A stretch of DNA of 8,706 nt from an uncultured Eggerthellaceae bacterium (GCA_910588435.1 CAJUPL010000053.1:1-8706); one strand, 5' to 3'. Positions 1 to 7,175 are shown, counted from the first letter of the stretch. Notes: generated from the letters alone by a model not told the origin. Numbers and translations are program-made.

Positions 1-55
1 TCATCGCCTGCGTTACGCATTGCTGGCGCAATGCTGCGGCTGCAATGCAGCCGCC
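1..55. repeat. Left copy of a three-hairpin repeat module (5' part cut by window edge)
   Basis: Consecutive inverted repeats: the 3' arm of a hairpin (GCCTGCG, 6-12), then TTAC, then GCATTGC/GCAATGC arms (17-23 and 28-34) around TGGC, then GCGGCTGC/GCAGCCGC arms (36-43 and 47-54) around AAT. The same three-hairpin order, linkers and third hairpin recur at 8642-8701 in the same orientation. The middle stem there has a different sequence but still pairs. No reading frame is supported here. The biological role is unknown; it resembles a dispersed intergenic hairpin repeat. Confidence 0.7.
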
Positions 56-143
56 TACCGCAGGAGGGGTAGTGCTGGATAGGTGGCCGGAAGGCCACCA
101 AGGCCGCTACATGGTTGTGAATGAAATGAACAACCATGTTAAA
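56..143. repeat. Run of short inverted repeats, including a partial array unit
   Basis: A continuation of the hairpin-rich, gene-free left end. GGTGGCC/GGCCACC arms (82-88 and 93-99) enclose GGAA, which has the form of a GNRA tetraloop. CATGGTTGT/ACAACCATG arms (110-118 and 130-138) enclose 11 nt and follow a GGCCGCTAC box at 102-110. That box is the same start seen in the three ~75-bp units to the right, so this is probably a shortened array unit. There is no good T-tract on either strand. Function unknown. Confidence 0.5.
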
Positions 144-149
144 GGCCGT

Positions 150-177
150 AGTAAAAAGAGCGGGTGCTTGCACCCGC
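150..177 (-). terminator. Intrinsic terminator (third in series) after the yfhO-family gene
   Basis: On the minus strand a perfect hairpin (GCGGGTGC and GCACCCGC, 160-177, tight CTTG/CAAG-type loop) is followed at once by TCTTTTTAC. This is a GC-rich stem plus T5 tract, a standard rho-independent form. It lies about 125 nt past the stop codon, after two other hairpins of the same array. Confidence 0.65.
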
Positions 178-226
178 GACACCGGATCGTGGCAGCAAGG
201 CTGCAGGAACATCTGGTTAAAGGCCG

Positions 227-262
227 CTATAAAAATGCACAGGCATGCACTTTGCCTGTGCA
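227..262 (-). terminator. Intrinsic terminator (second in series) after the yfhO-family gene
   Basis: On the minus strand, 10-bp arms TGCACAGGCA and TGCCTGTGCA (236-262) enclose a 7-nt loop and are followed directly by TTTTTATAG (235-227). This is the strongest terminator form in the array and the likely main stop for the glycosyltransferase-yfhO transcript. Confidence 0.75.
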
Positions 263-300
263 GCACTTTTGGGCTGCAAGGATGCAGGAGCATCAGGCCG

Positions 301-2682
301 TTATGAAAGGAGCGGGCGCTTGCGCCCATGCAGCACTTTTGGGGCAGCAAGGATGATGAGGAGAGCCAGCAACGAGATGATGCAGCCGGGGAGGAGGCCG
401 GGTGGGGTGAAGCGCATCTCAACCTGATGAGATCCAGCCCCTGTGGGGATGGCCATCAGGGCGCCTGAGCAAACGTCTTGCGGGGTGACCTCGGCGCCGT
501 CAACCCACACCCTCCAGCCAGCCTGGTTCGGTATGGTCATCAGCAAGACCTGGCTTTCGCCTGCCGTGAACGTGCCGGATATCCTCGATCCGCCAAATTC
601 CTCAAAGGCGAACTGCTCCGGCTCCAGAGCATCATGGACTTGCACAAAAGCATCCATGTCCAGCTGTGAGGACAGTTCGCTATCAGCGCTTGAAGCTTGC
701 GGATAGACCACTGCGTCCGTGCCCGCAAGAGCCTGAGCCAATGCATTCAGCCGCTCGTATCTGTTGCCTTCGGGAAGCTGGAAGCCCACCGCGCCCTCGT
801 CCACCGCGTATCCCAAGGAGAGCGCGTACGGATTCTCCCAGAACCGGTAGTCCTCAGGGTAGTCAGTGACCATGAGCCCAACATCAACGAATCCAGTTGG
901 CGCCACCCACGCAGAAGCGTACTTCACGCCAAAGAGCGAATCTCCCAAAAGCGTGCTTGAATCGTACGTGATGAACTCCCCGTCACCGTATCCCAAGTCT
1001 GACAAGAACTGGATGGCCCCCTCGCCATTCGTTGAGCTGTAGGATGCCAGCTGATAGAACCCGTAGGTCAGCCCCTCGTTGTACCCAAGGGAGTTGTAAC
1101 GCGGCGCCGGTTTCGCAACGCGGTAGACACCAGGGTCCCGTTCCTCCAGCTCAGCCGCCTGCACGATGGACGAATCATAATAGTCATCGATATAGCTCTG
1201 ATCTCCCTCTTGATAGAGCGAGTCCCAAACAAGGCAGCTGCGAATGATCGCATCCAGCACGGCAAGCGCCAGCATGGCCCACGGCAGCCAACGCTTCATG
1301 CTGTCTCTGAGCCTGAGGCCAGAGCCCTGCCTCAGGGCACTGACCGCATACGCCGCCATCCAGATGATGAAGAACACCGCGAAGAACGCCATGCGGCTCT
1401 GATACCCATGCGGCAGGCGCATGCCGCCCCAGATCACCATCAGCGGCCGCAGCCACGTGCTGGCAACCAGCACGAAGAGCATGAGCGCTGAGGCCAGCTT
1501 GAGCTTTGCCGGGATGCGCTTTGACGCGAAGAACACGATGGCGAAAGCAGTGGCCACCGTGCCCGCGAACAGCTGCGGCACGCTATCGTTCCAGAGAAGC
1601 GAGCCGCTCCAGGTTCCCGTGAACAGAGCCTGCACCACGTTCGCGATGCTCTCTTGCTGGAGCGCCGGAAGCGCAAGCGCGGCTACTGACATCAGCACAA
1701 GCCCTGCCAACAGGAGTACCGCCATCTTGCGGCGCGGCGTGTACCTGCGGAACCCCAGAAGCGCAACCGCCAGGACCACCAGCACCAGCACACCAGCGCC
1801 TCCAAACACCACCGCAACAGGCACGCCAGCCAGCACGGGCAAGTGCTCGTCCATGAGCTCTTGTGCGTTCGCGAAGATGCCGCCCTCGCCACCGGTGCCA
1901 CCGCCTCCGGCCATGGAGAAGACCATGGGCAAGAAGATGAACGCGGAGACCGCAAGGCTCAAGGCCATACAGCCCGCGAACATGAGCAGGCGCTTGCGGT
2001 GCACCCTACCGTAAGAGGGGATGCCTTCGAACTGGACCGCATAGCCCTCGAACAGCACGTAGAGCATCAGGAACAGCACGATCATGTAGCCCATGTACCA
2101 GCAGGTGATGATGGCCCCTGCCAGCGAAAGCGTGAGCATCCGCCACTTGCCGTCCCTCATGAGCGCGTATGTGCCCAGCGCGCAAAGCGGCAGGAAGATG
2201 AGCCCGTCAAGCCACATGATGTTGCGGACCTGCATGAGCGTCCACATGGAGAGCGTGAATCCCAGTGCTAGCGTGCAGGCCCACGTACGAGGCAGGCTGA
2301 AGCGGCGGCGCAGGTAGAAGGTGGTGGTGGTCTGGATCAGCGCGGCTTTGACCAGCGTCAGCGCCAAGAAGCAGAGGTAGATGTCGCGCTCGCTGAATGC
2401 CAGGACCAACACGTTCAGGGGGCTTGCCAGGTAATACGCGATGGTACCCACCGCGTTCTGCCCCAGCGCCTGGTGCGCGGTGTAGAACGGGTCATCTTGG
2501 CCCAGCAGGATATCCCGGTACCACGCGAAGAAGTCCACGTACTGGGCATTCATGTCGTTCAGCATGAAGAGGTTGCTGCCAAACGGGCCCAGGTTGCAGA
2601 ACGCGGCTGCTATCAGGAGCACCGCAACTGGGAGCAGCGCGTTTCCCAGCCAGAACCCTGCGCGGGCTAGCTTATCTGGCAT
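301..2682 (-). CDS. YfhO-family multi-pass membrane protein (putative surface-polymer glycosylation)
   Basis: A membrane protein of about 793 residues. Many hydrophobic segments occupy roughly the first 490 residues, followed by a large presumably extracytoplasmic domain and a final helix near 760-785. The N-terminal GPFG...DMNAQYVDFF stretch (residues ~32-52) and YYLASPLN (~83-90) fit the YfhO family. So do SYSSTNGEGAIQFLSDLGY (~547-565), LLGDSLFGVKYA (~578-589) and the late GWRVWVDG segment. In Bacillus, YfhO works with the glycosyltransferase CsbB to put GlcNAc on lipoteichoic acid; the same role here is inferred from the adjacent CsbB-like gene. I chose the ATG at 2682 because GAGG lies 6 nt upstream; an in-frame ATG at 2694 has no visible ribosome site. 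It overlaps the upstream gene by 11 nt, which suggests translational coupling. The last ~20 codons lie inside a terminator-array repeat, so the C-terminal tail (HGRKRPLLS) may be repeat-derived. Confidence 0.85.
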   Translation of the reverse strand: MPDKLARAGFWLGNALLPVAVLLIAAAFCNLGPFGSNLFMLNDMNAQYVDFFAWYRDILLGQDDPFYTAHQALGQNAVGTIAYYLASPLNVLVLAFSERDIYLCFLALTLVKAALIQTTTTFYLRRRFSLPRTWACTLALGFTLSMWTLMQVRNIMWLDGLIFLPLCALGTYALMRDGKWRMLTLSLAGAIITCWYMGYMIVLFLMLYVLFEGYAVQFEGIPSYGRVHRKRLLMFAGCMALSLAVSAFIFLPMVFSMAGGGGTGGEGGIFANAQELMDEHLPVLAGVPVAVVFGGAGVLVLVVLAVALLGFRRYTPRRKMAVLLLAGLVLMSVAALALPALQQESIANVVQALFTGTWSGSLLWNDSVPQLFAGTVATAFAIVFFASKRIPAKLKLASALMLFVLVASTWLRPLMVIWGGMRLPHGYQSRMAFFAVFFIIWMAAYAVSALRQGSGLRLRDSMKRWLPWAMLALAVLDAIIRSCLVWDSLYQEGDQSYIDDYYDSSIVQAAELEERDPGVYRVAKPAPRYNSLGYNEGLTYGFYQLASYSSTNGEGAIQFLSDLGYGDGEFITYDSSTLLGDSLFGVKYASAWVAPTGFVDVGLMVTDYPEDYRFWENPYALSLGYAVDEGAVGFQLPEGNRYERLNALAQALAGTDAVVYPQASSADSELSSQLDMDAFVQVHDALEPEQFAFEEFGGSRISGTFTAGESQVLLMTIPNQAGWRVWVDGAEVTPQDVCSGALMAIPTGAGSHQVEMRFTPPGLLPGCIISLLALLIILAAPKVLHGRKRPLLS
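303..327 (-). terminator. Possible weak terminator overlapping the 3' end of the yfhO-family gene
   Basis: On the minus strand a GGGCGC/GCGCCC hairpin (314-327) is followed by GCTCCTTTCATAA. The T-tract is poor. The hairpin lies inside the coding sequence and encodes residues near the C-terminal GRKRP; the stop codon sits in its tail. It belongs to the same array as the two stronger terminators downstream. Confidence 0.35.
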
Positions 2683-3688
2683 CGCTTGCCTCATGCGGAG
2701 CGGACGAGCCGGGGGCGTTCGCAGGGTCAGGGGCGTTCGCAGACTCCCGCGTGATGGTCTGGCGCGTGATGTAGACGGGGCGGCGCTTGCCCTCTATATA
2801 GATGCGGCCCAGGTATTCCCCGAAGATGCCCAGCGCCAGCATCACCACGCCTGCGAACAGGAGGATGATGCAGAGAAGCGTTGGGTAGCCAGGCACGTCG
2901 ATCCCCACAGCCAGGTATTCCACCAACACCACTACCAGGTAGATCACTGAGATCAGCGAGGTCAGGAACCCCAGGTAGAGGATCAGGCGCAGCGGCCACG
3001 CTGTGAACGAGACGATGCCGCTCATGGCGTAGCCGAAGAGCTTGCGGAATGACCACGACGTGCTGCCGGCGTGGCGCTTGGCCGGCCTGTACGAGATGGT
3101 GTGCGTGCGGAAGCCCACCCACGCGAAGAGCCCCTTGGAGAAGCGGAAGTATTCCGGCATGGACATCAGCGCGTCGGCCACATTGCGGCGGAAGACCCGG
3201 AAGTCGGACGCGTTCGCGGGAAGCTCAACGTCTCCCACCGCGTTGAACGCCCTGTAGAAGTGGCGCTTGAACCACCTGAGGACGGCGCCTTCGTGGCGCT
3301 CTTCCTGAACGGCGGCCACGCAATCCGTCTCCGGATGCTCCTGCAGGTAGGCGAACATCTGGAATGAGGTGGCCGGGTCTTGCTGCATATCTGCGTCGAT
3401 GAAGCCCAGCATCTGGCCGGTTGCGGCCTCAAGGCCTGCGAGCATGGCGGCTTCCTTGCCGAAGTTGCGCGAGAGCTCAATGGCCTTCACGCTCACGCGC
3501 TGGGACAGCGGCTCCTCCATTGCGCGCGCCACATTCGCGAACGTGCTGTCAGTGGAGCCGTCGTCAACGAAGATCATCTCAAGCGTTTCCGGCGCTTCCG
3601 GGAGCTCCATGCACTCAAGCGTGCGCTCCACGAAAGGGCGCACGTTCTCCGCTTCGTTGTGACAAGGTATGATGAGCGAAAGCTTCAT
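2672..3688 (-). CDS. Family-2 polyprenyl-phosphate glycosyltransferase (CsbB/GtrB/DPM1-like)
   Basis: 338 residues. The N-terminus has the GT2 fold motifs: IPCHNEAEN (7-15), VDDGSTD (41-47), SRNFGKEAAMLAGLEAATG (73-91), and DADMQQDP (98-105) as the metal/nucleotide-binding DXD region. SDFRVFRR (161-168) and HAGSTSWSFRKL (206-217) follow. Two hydrophobic helices (~228-258 and ~266-292) and GRIYIEGKRRPVYI (294-307) close the conserved part. This architecture is typical of enzymes that move a sugar from a nucleotide donor to undecaprenyl phosphate on the cytoplasmic face. The donor cannot be read from sequence; GlcNAc (CsbB) or glucose (GtrB) are the known cases. The last ~30 residues are Pro/Ala/Asn-rich and unconserved in appearance. 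It overlaps the YfhO-family gene downstream, which would use the lipid-linked sugar outside the membrane. The start codon is the only reasonable one for the conserved KLSLIIPCHNE start, and there is no Shine-Dalgarno before it. Confidence 0.9.
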   Translation of the reverse strand: MKLSLIIPCHNEAENVRPFVERTLECMELPEAPETLEMIFVDDGSTDSTFANVARAMEEPLSQRVSVKAIELSRNFGKEAAMLAGLEAATGQMLGFIDADMQQDPATSFQMFAYLQEHPETDCVAAVQEERHEGAVLRWFKRHFYRAFNAVGDVELPANASDFRVFRRNVADALMSMPEYFRFSKGLFAWVGFRTHTISYRPAKRHAGSTSWSFRKLFGYAMSGIVSFTAWPLRLILYLGFLTSLISVIYLVVVLVEYLAVGIDVPGYPTLLCIILLFAGVVMLALGIFGEYLGRIYIEGKRRPVYITRQTITRESANAPDPANAPGSSAPHEASDAR

Positions 3689-3696
3689 AGCGCATC

Positions 3697-3702
3697 ATTA
3701 TA
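3697..3702 (-). promoter_or_regulatory. -10 element for the glycosyltransferase gene; probable leaderless start
   Basis: A perfect TATAAT on the minus strand ends 8 nt before the ATG at 3688. Transcription would start at or within a few bases of the start codon, which agrees with the absence of a Shine-Dalgarno. No convincing -35 hexamer is seen 16-18 bp upstream. Confidence 0.5.
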
Positions 3703-3728
3703 TTACGCGGCTTGGATGCGCGGCCTGC

Positions 3729-3771
3729 GCGTTGCCTTGTGCGTTGCCCGAAGCATTGCCTTGAGCATCGC
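3729..3771. repeat. Imperfect 24-bp-period direct repeat in the divergent intergenic region
   Basis: GCGTTGCCTTGTGCGTTGC (3729-3747) and GCATTGCCTTGAGCATCGC (3753-3771) match at 15 of 19 positions. They lie between the divergent glycosyltransferase and deacetylase genes, upstream of both. They could be operator half-sites or simple sequence drift. No clear -35/-10 pair for the plus-strand gene was found nearby. Confidence 0.35.
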
Positions 3772-3817
3772 GCAGCTAGCGCATTGAACGGCCAGCCCTC
3801 ACGATGGGAGCAGACAC

Positions 3818-4699
3818 TTGGATATCATCGTCCACGCCGATGACTTCGGCCTCACGCTTGACCAGTCAAAGGACATCCTTGCGTGCTCGTCCGCCTGCGG
3901 AGGAGAGGGCGCGCTGAACTCCACCAGCGCGATCGTGACGTCTGCGGCGTTCGCAGAGAGCGCGGAGTTCACGAAGCCGTTCGTGGACGCAGGGCTCATC
4001 CGCATGGGGCTGCACTTGAATCTGGTAGAGGGACGCGCCTTGAGCACGCCTTCAGAGATCCCGCTGCTGGTGGACGCTGAGGGCAGGTTCCGCCAGAGCT
4101 TCGCGGGGCTTTTGGCCTTGTCTTTTGGCCCTGAGCGCATTGAGCTGGAACAGCAGGTTCGCACAGAGGCCACAGCGCAGCTCCAGGAGTTCCTGCGCGC
4201 GTTCCCTGAGGCCAGAGGCCGCCTTCGGGTTGACAGCCACCAGCACACGCACATGATCCCGGCCGTCTTCCGCGGGCTGCTTTCGGCCGTGCGCAGCGAA
4301 GGCTGCACGCTGGAGCACGTTCGCATCCCTGCGGAGCGCCTGCAACCGTACATGCAGGCAAGGGGCGTGCGGGCGAACGTGCCGCCCGTGAACGTGGTGA
4401 AGAACCTGCTGCTGAACTGGCTTTCCGCGCAGGCTGCGAACGGGGGCCAACCAGTTGCGTTCTACGGGTTGGCGCTCTCTGGGCGCATGCAGCACGCGCT
4501 GGACGAGGAGTTCTTGCAGCTGGTCCTGGCGGATGCCCAGGAGCGCGGGCAGGACGTGGAGCTCCTGTTCCACCCGGGCGGCCTGGCGTCCCTTGAGGAG
4601 TGCCCGGCCCCTAAGCTTTCCGGGTTCGTGGAGTTCAACCTATCCCCGAACCGCGCTCATGAGGCCGAAGCCCTTCGCAAGCTGCCCGCGCTGCTGTGA
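3818..4699 (+). CDS. ChbG/YdjC-family carbohydrate deacetylase
   Basis: 293 residues, close to the family's usual length. The N-terminus reads DIIVHADDFGLT, with the paired metal-binding aspartates at 8-9. GLHLNLVEG (64-72, His66), DSHQHTH (139-145) and FHPGG (251-255) supply the other metal and catalytic positions expected in this family. FNLSPNRAHEAEAL near the end is also typical. Family members remove N-acetyl groups from chitooligosaccharides or related sugars; E. coli ChbG acts on monoacetylated chitobiose and chitotriose. The substrate here is unknown. The start is TTG at 3818, chosen because it begins the conserved N-terminus and GGGAG (3806-3810) lies 7 nt upstream. No signal peptide, so it should be cytoplasmic. 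It is divergent from the glycosyltransferase and convergent with the ECF operon, so it is a single-gene unit. Confidence 0.87.
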   Translation: MDIIVHADDFGLTLDQSKDILACSSACGGEGALNSTSAIVTSAAFAESAEFTKPFVDAGLIRMGLHLNLVEGRALSTPSEIPLLVDAEGRFRQSFAGLLALSFGPERIELEQQVRTEATAQLQEFLRAFPEARGRLRVDSHQHTHMIPAVFRGLLSAVRSEGCTLEHVRIPAERLQPYMQARGVRANVPPVNVVKNLLLNWLSAQAANGGQPVAFYGLALSGRMQHALDEEFLQLVLADAQERGQDVELLFHPGGLASLEECPAPKLSGFVEFNLSPNRAHEAEALRKLPALL

Positions 4700-4717
4700 G
4701 GGGAAGCAGGCGCGGGG

Positions 4718-4735
4718 GGCAGCCAGCCAGCTGCC
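4718..4735. terminator. Possible weak hairpin between convergent genes
   Basis: GGCAGC and GCTGCC arms (4718-4723 and 4730-4735) flank a 6-nt loop in the 54-bp gap between the convergent deacetylase gene and ecfT. No T-tract of useful length follows on either strand, so termination by it is uncertain. Confidence 0.3.
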
Positions 4736-4753
4736 TTGAACTCGCACCTCCTC

Positions 4754-5515
4754 TTATGGGACGATGATGGCCGCCACTAGGATGGCAACGGCCAGCACGA
4801 TCACAGCCAGATCCGCAGCCGTGAACGGGTAGGTCTTGTACCCGCTCTCGCGCGTGCGCAGGTCGAAGCCGCGCACCTCAGCCGCAATGGCGGCGCTGTT
4901 CGTCTTCCGCACGCTGCTCACCAGGAGCGGTACGCAAAGCGGCACCATCAGGCGCACCTTGTTCACGATGCCACCTTGGTCGAACTCCACGCCGCGCGCC
5001 GTCTGTGCCTCCATGATGGAGCGCATGTCGTTCATGAACACGGGGATGAAATGCACCGTGGACGCGAACGTGAAGGCGTACTTATACGGCACATGCAGCA
5101 CCTTAACGGCGGCGTTCGACATGTCCGTCATCTTGGTCACGTAGAACGTGAGGAACAGCGGGATGGCCGCCGCCTCCAGGCGCAGGATGGTGGCCACGGC
5201 GGCCATGATGGAGCCCGTGCCGATGTAGCCCCACGGCAGCTCCACCAGCACGTCGCCCGACGGGTTGGTGAGCAACAGCAGCACGGCCAGGATGATAGAG
5301 AACGCGAACACGGCCTTCATGAGGCCCGCCGTTTGCTTGAGCATGCCGCATGACGCTGCAAGGCCGATGGCCGCGGCCAGAAGCACCGCAAGGAAGATCA
5401 GGTTGCTGGTGCAGAAGCAGCTGATGGCGAACACCACTGCGAAGACGATCTTCGTCACCGGGTTCAGCCTGTGCAAGAGAGAATCTCCTGGCACATACTC
5501 TAGGAAGCCGTTCAT
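4754..5515 (-). CDS. ecfT: ECF transporter T component (CbiQ/EcfT family)
   Basis: 253 residues with hydrophobic segments near 23-53, 66-84, 98-126 and 232-252. The long cytoplasmic coupling region contains the two short motifs that dock EcfT onto the ATPases: AQTARGVEF (A-R-G at 173-175) and AAEVRGFD (V-R-G at 214-216, where A-R-G is usual). The LNPVTK stretch near residues 17-22 is also typical. The protein joins the two ATPases to the substrate-binding S component in the membrane. Its ATG overlaps the ATPase stop by 4 nt (ATGA), and GGAGGT lies 7 nt before the start. It is the last gene of the operon. The set is complete with its own S component, so this is a dedicated (group I) ECF system rather than a shared module, unless other S genes elsewhere also use it. 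Confidence 0.92.
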   Translation of the reverse strand: MNGFLEYVPGDSLLHRLNPVTKIVFAVVFAISCFCTSNLIFLAVLLAAAIGLAASCGMLKQTAGLMKAVFAFSIILAVLLLLTNPSGDVLVELPWGYIGTGSIMAAVATILRLEAAAIPLFLTFYVTKMTDMSNAAVKVLHVPYKYAFTFASTVHFIPVFMNDMRSIMEAQTARGVEFDQGGIVNKVRLMVPLCVPLLVSSVRKTNSAAIAAEVRGFDLRTRESGYKTYPFTAADLAVIVLAVAILVAAIIVP

Positions 5516-6339
5516 TCGCCTACCTCCTCAACAACCGCCGCTTGCATCTCATCCAGCGTGTTCGCGAAAGCCACCGGGCTTGCGGCAAGGCGCTCATCCA
5601 TCAGCGGGAGCGCGATGGAGATGTCCACCACTTGCGGCGGGATCAAGCTTGCGCGTGTGAGCGTTTGGGGATTCCGGAGCACTTCGAAGGTGGGGCCGTC
5701 ATCCACCACGCGCCCTGCGGTCATGACGATGACGCGCTTCGCGAAATCCGCCACCACCTCCATGTCATGGCAGACCATCACGATGGTGGTGCCCGCCTCA
5801 TGCAAGCGGCTGATGATGTCCATCACCTTCTTGCATTCCTTGTAGTCAAGGCCGGTTGTGGGCTCATCCAGGATGATGACGGGCGGCGCCAGCACCACGA
5901 TGGAGGCCAGCGCCAGCAGCTGGCGCGTGCCCCTGTTCAGCAGGAACGGGTCATCGTCGGGGTTGAAGCCGAACTCGCGGATGACGCCGTCAACGCGAGC
6001 TTCCACCTCCGGCCCGCTCTCGCCAAGCGCCTTGAAGCCGAACATCAGCTCTTCGCGAACCGTGCCGCTGCAGATCTGGCTGTCCGGGTTCTGGAACAGG
6101 AACCCCACGCGCTTGGCCACTTGGCTGGTCTTGAGCTCAGTGGTGGGCACGCCGTCAAGGAGGACCTGACCGGCATCCGGCTTGAGCAGCCCGTTCATAA
6201 GGCGCATGGTGGTTGACTTGCCCGCACCGTTCGTGCCGACGAACGCCACGAACTCCCCGTCTTGGATGGTGAACGACACGCCATCCAGCACCTGGATGTC
6301 CTTGTCATACGACGCCTTCACGTCACGGAATTCGATCAT
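5512..6339 (-). CDS. ecfA: ECF transporter ATPase with degenerate ABC signature
   Basis: 275 residues of a CbiO/EcfA-type ABC ATPase. Walker A is GTNGAGKS (35-42), the Q-loop glutamine is in FQNPDSQI (Q83), Walker B is VIILDEP (154-160, catalytic E159), and the switch histidine is in VCHDM (H191). The signature, normally LSGGQ, reads LNRGT (134-138), so this subunit's signature half-site is off consensus. The residues after about 225 are variable, as in other EcfA proteins. It powers the transporter as a partner of the ATPase encoded just upstream. The start overlaps that gene's stop by 4 nt, and upstream is GGAGGTGAT, a near-full complement of the 16S tail. Start choice is firm. Confidence 0.92.
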   Translation of the reverse strand: MIEFRDVKASYDKDIQVLDGVSFTIQDGEFVAFVGTNGAGKSTTMRLMNGLLKPDAGQVLLDGVPTTELKTSQVAKRVGFLFQNPDSQICSGTVREELMFGFKALGESGPEVEARVDGVIREFGFNPDDDPFLLNRGTRQLLALASIVVLAPPVIILDEPTTGLDYKECKKVMDIISRLHEAGTTIVMVCHDMEVVADFAKRVIVMTAGRVVDDGPTFEVLRNPQTLTRASLIPPQVVDISIALPLMDERLAASPVAFANTLDEMQAAVVEEVGE

Positions 6340-7175
6340 GCGATCACCTCCAGAAGCGCGTTGCTGGCCTCCTGCACGTCGCAGCAGACTGGGCCAGCGT
6401 AGAGGCCCACGTTCGCCAGCCGGTTCATCAGCGTTGTGGAGCGCGGGCAGTTCACACCCAGCGCCAGCAGCTCCTCGGAATGCGCCAGCACGCGCCGCGG
6501 CTCATCTGCGAACTTGATGCGGCCTTGATCCACGATGACCAGCATGTCGGCGAATTCGGACAGGAGCGCGATCTTCTGCTCCACCACCACAACGGTGGTG
6601 CCGTGCTCTTCGGCATAGTGCGCAAGCAGCTCGAACACCGCGCGCGAGCTTGCCGGATCAAGTTCCGCCGTGGGCTCATCCAGCACGAGCACCTTCGGGC
6701 GCAGCGCCAAGACTGACGCGATGGCCACCTTCTGCTTCTGACCGCCCGACAGGCTGGAGATCACGCGATCCTTCAGGTCCAGGATGCCCATGGCGTCCAG
6801 CGCCTCGGTCACGCGCGCTTCTATCTGATCGTGCGGCACGCCGAAGTTCTCAAGCCCGTAGAGGACCTCGTCTTCCACGATGGATGTGACGATCTGCGAG
6901 TCTATGTCTTGGCAGACGCTGCCCACCAGCTGCGAGATGTCAGTCAGGCTTGTCTCGCAGGTGTCCAGGCTGCCCACCGTGACAGAGCCGTAGAAGTCGC
7001 CGGGGTAGCAGTGCGGGATTATGCCGTTCATGGCGTACGTCAGCGTGGACTTGCCGGAACCGGCCGCGCCCGTGATGCCAACGAACGCCCCGTCCGGGAT
7101 GTCAAGCGTTATGTCCTCCACCACCGGCTCTTCGCCCTCGCGGTATCTGAATGTCAGGTCTTGGATCTGGATCAT
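6336..7175 (-). CDS. ecfA: ECF transporter ATPase with consensus signature but no switch histidine
   Basis: 279 residues, the second EcfA-type ABC ATPase. Walker A is GAAGSGKS (36-43), the Q-loop is in VCQDIDSQI (Q89), the signature is canonical LSGGQ (142-146), and Walker B is VLVLDEP (162-168, E167). The switch position that holds histidine in the partner (VCHDM) is occupied by glutamine here (VEQKI, Q200). The C-terminal ~45 residues have several cysteines (C243, C264, C265). It forms a heterodimer with the next gene's product. AAGGAG lies 5 nt before the ATG. A 39-nt gap separates it from the S component upstream, and its stop overlaps the next start by 4 nt. Confidence 0.92.
   Translation of the reverse strand: MIQIQDLTFRYREGEEPVVEDITLDIPDGAFVGITGAAGSGKSTLTYAMNGIIPHCYPGDFYGSVTVGSLDTCETSLTDISQLVGSVCQDIDSQIVTSIVEDEVLYGLENFGVPHDQIEARVTEALDAMGILDLKDRVISSLSGGQKQKVAIASVLALRPKVLVLDEPTAELDPASSRAVFELLAHYAEEHGTTVVVVEQKIALLSEFADMLVIVDQGRIKFADEPRRVLAHSEELLALGVNCPRSTTLMNRLANVGLYAGPVCCDVQEASNALLEVIA

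Larger units (their letters stand above)
144..367 (-). repeat. Tandem array of three ~75-bp units, each containing a hairpin
   Basis: Units start at GGCCG boxes at 144, 222 and 296 (spacings 78 and 74). Each has GGCCG, then a YWRT-like tetrad, an A-rich run, a perfect hairpin and a GCAGC...AAGG segment. The second and third units share a nearly identical 26-27-nt block (259-284 and 329-355). The hairpin stems differ between units: GCGGGTGC/GCACCCGC, TGCACAGGCA/TGCCTGTGCA and GGGCGC/GCGCCC. Read on the minus strand, each unit places a U-containing tract after the hairpin, so the array looks like serial terminators. The rightmost unit contains the 3' end of the yfhO-family gene. Confidence 0.7.

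Noticed and set aside
45..356. Small plus-strand reading frame across the left hairpin array
   Set aside because: It runs through terminators and repeats, has no ribosome site, and its peptide is repeat translation (recurring CKDAG/HFWAARMQEH-like phrases).
144..367. CRISPR array
   Set aside because: Spacing is irregular, the conserved parts are not constant-length repeats and the variable parts are self-complementary hairpins; no cas genes are nearby.
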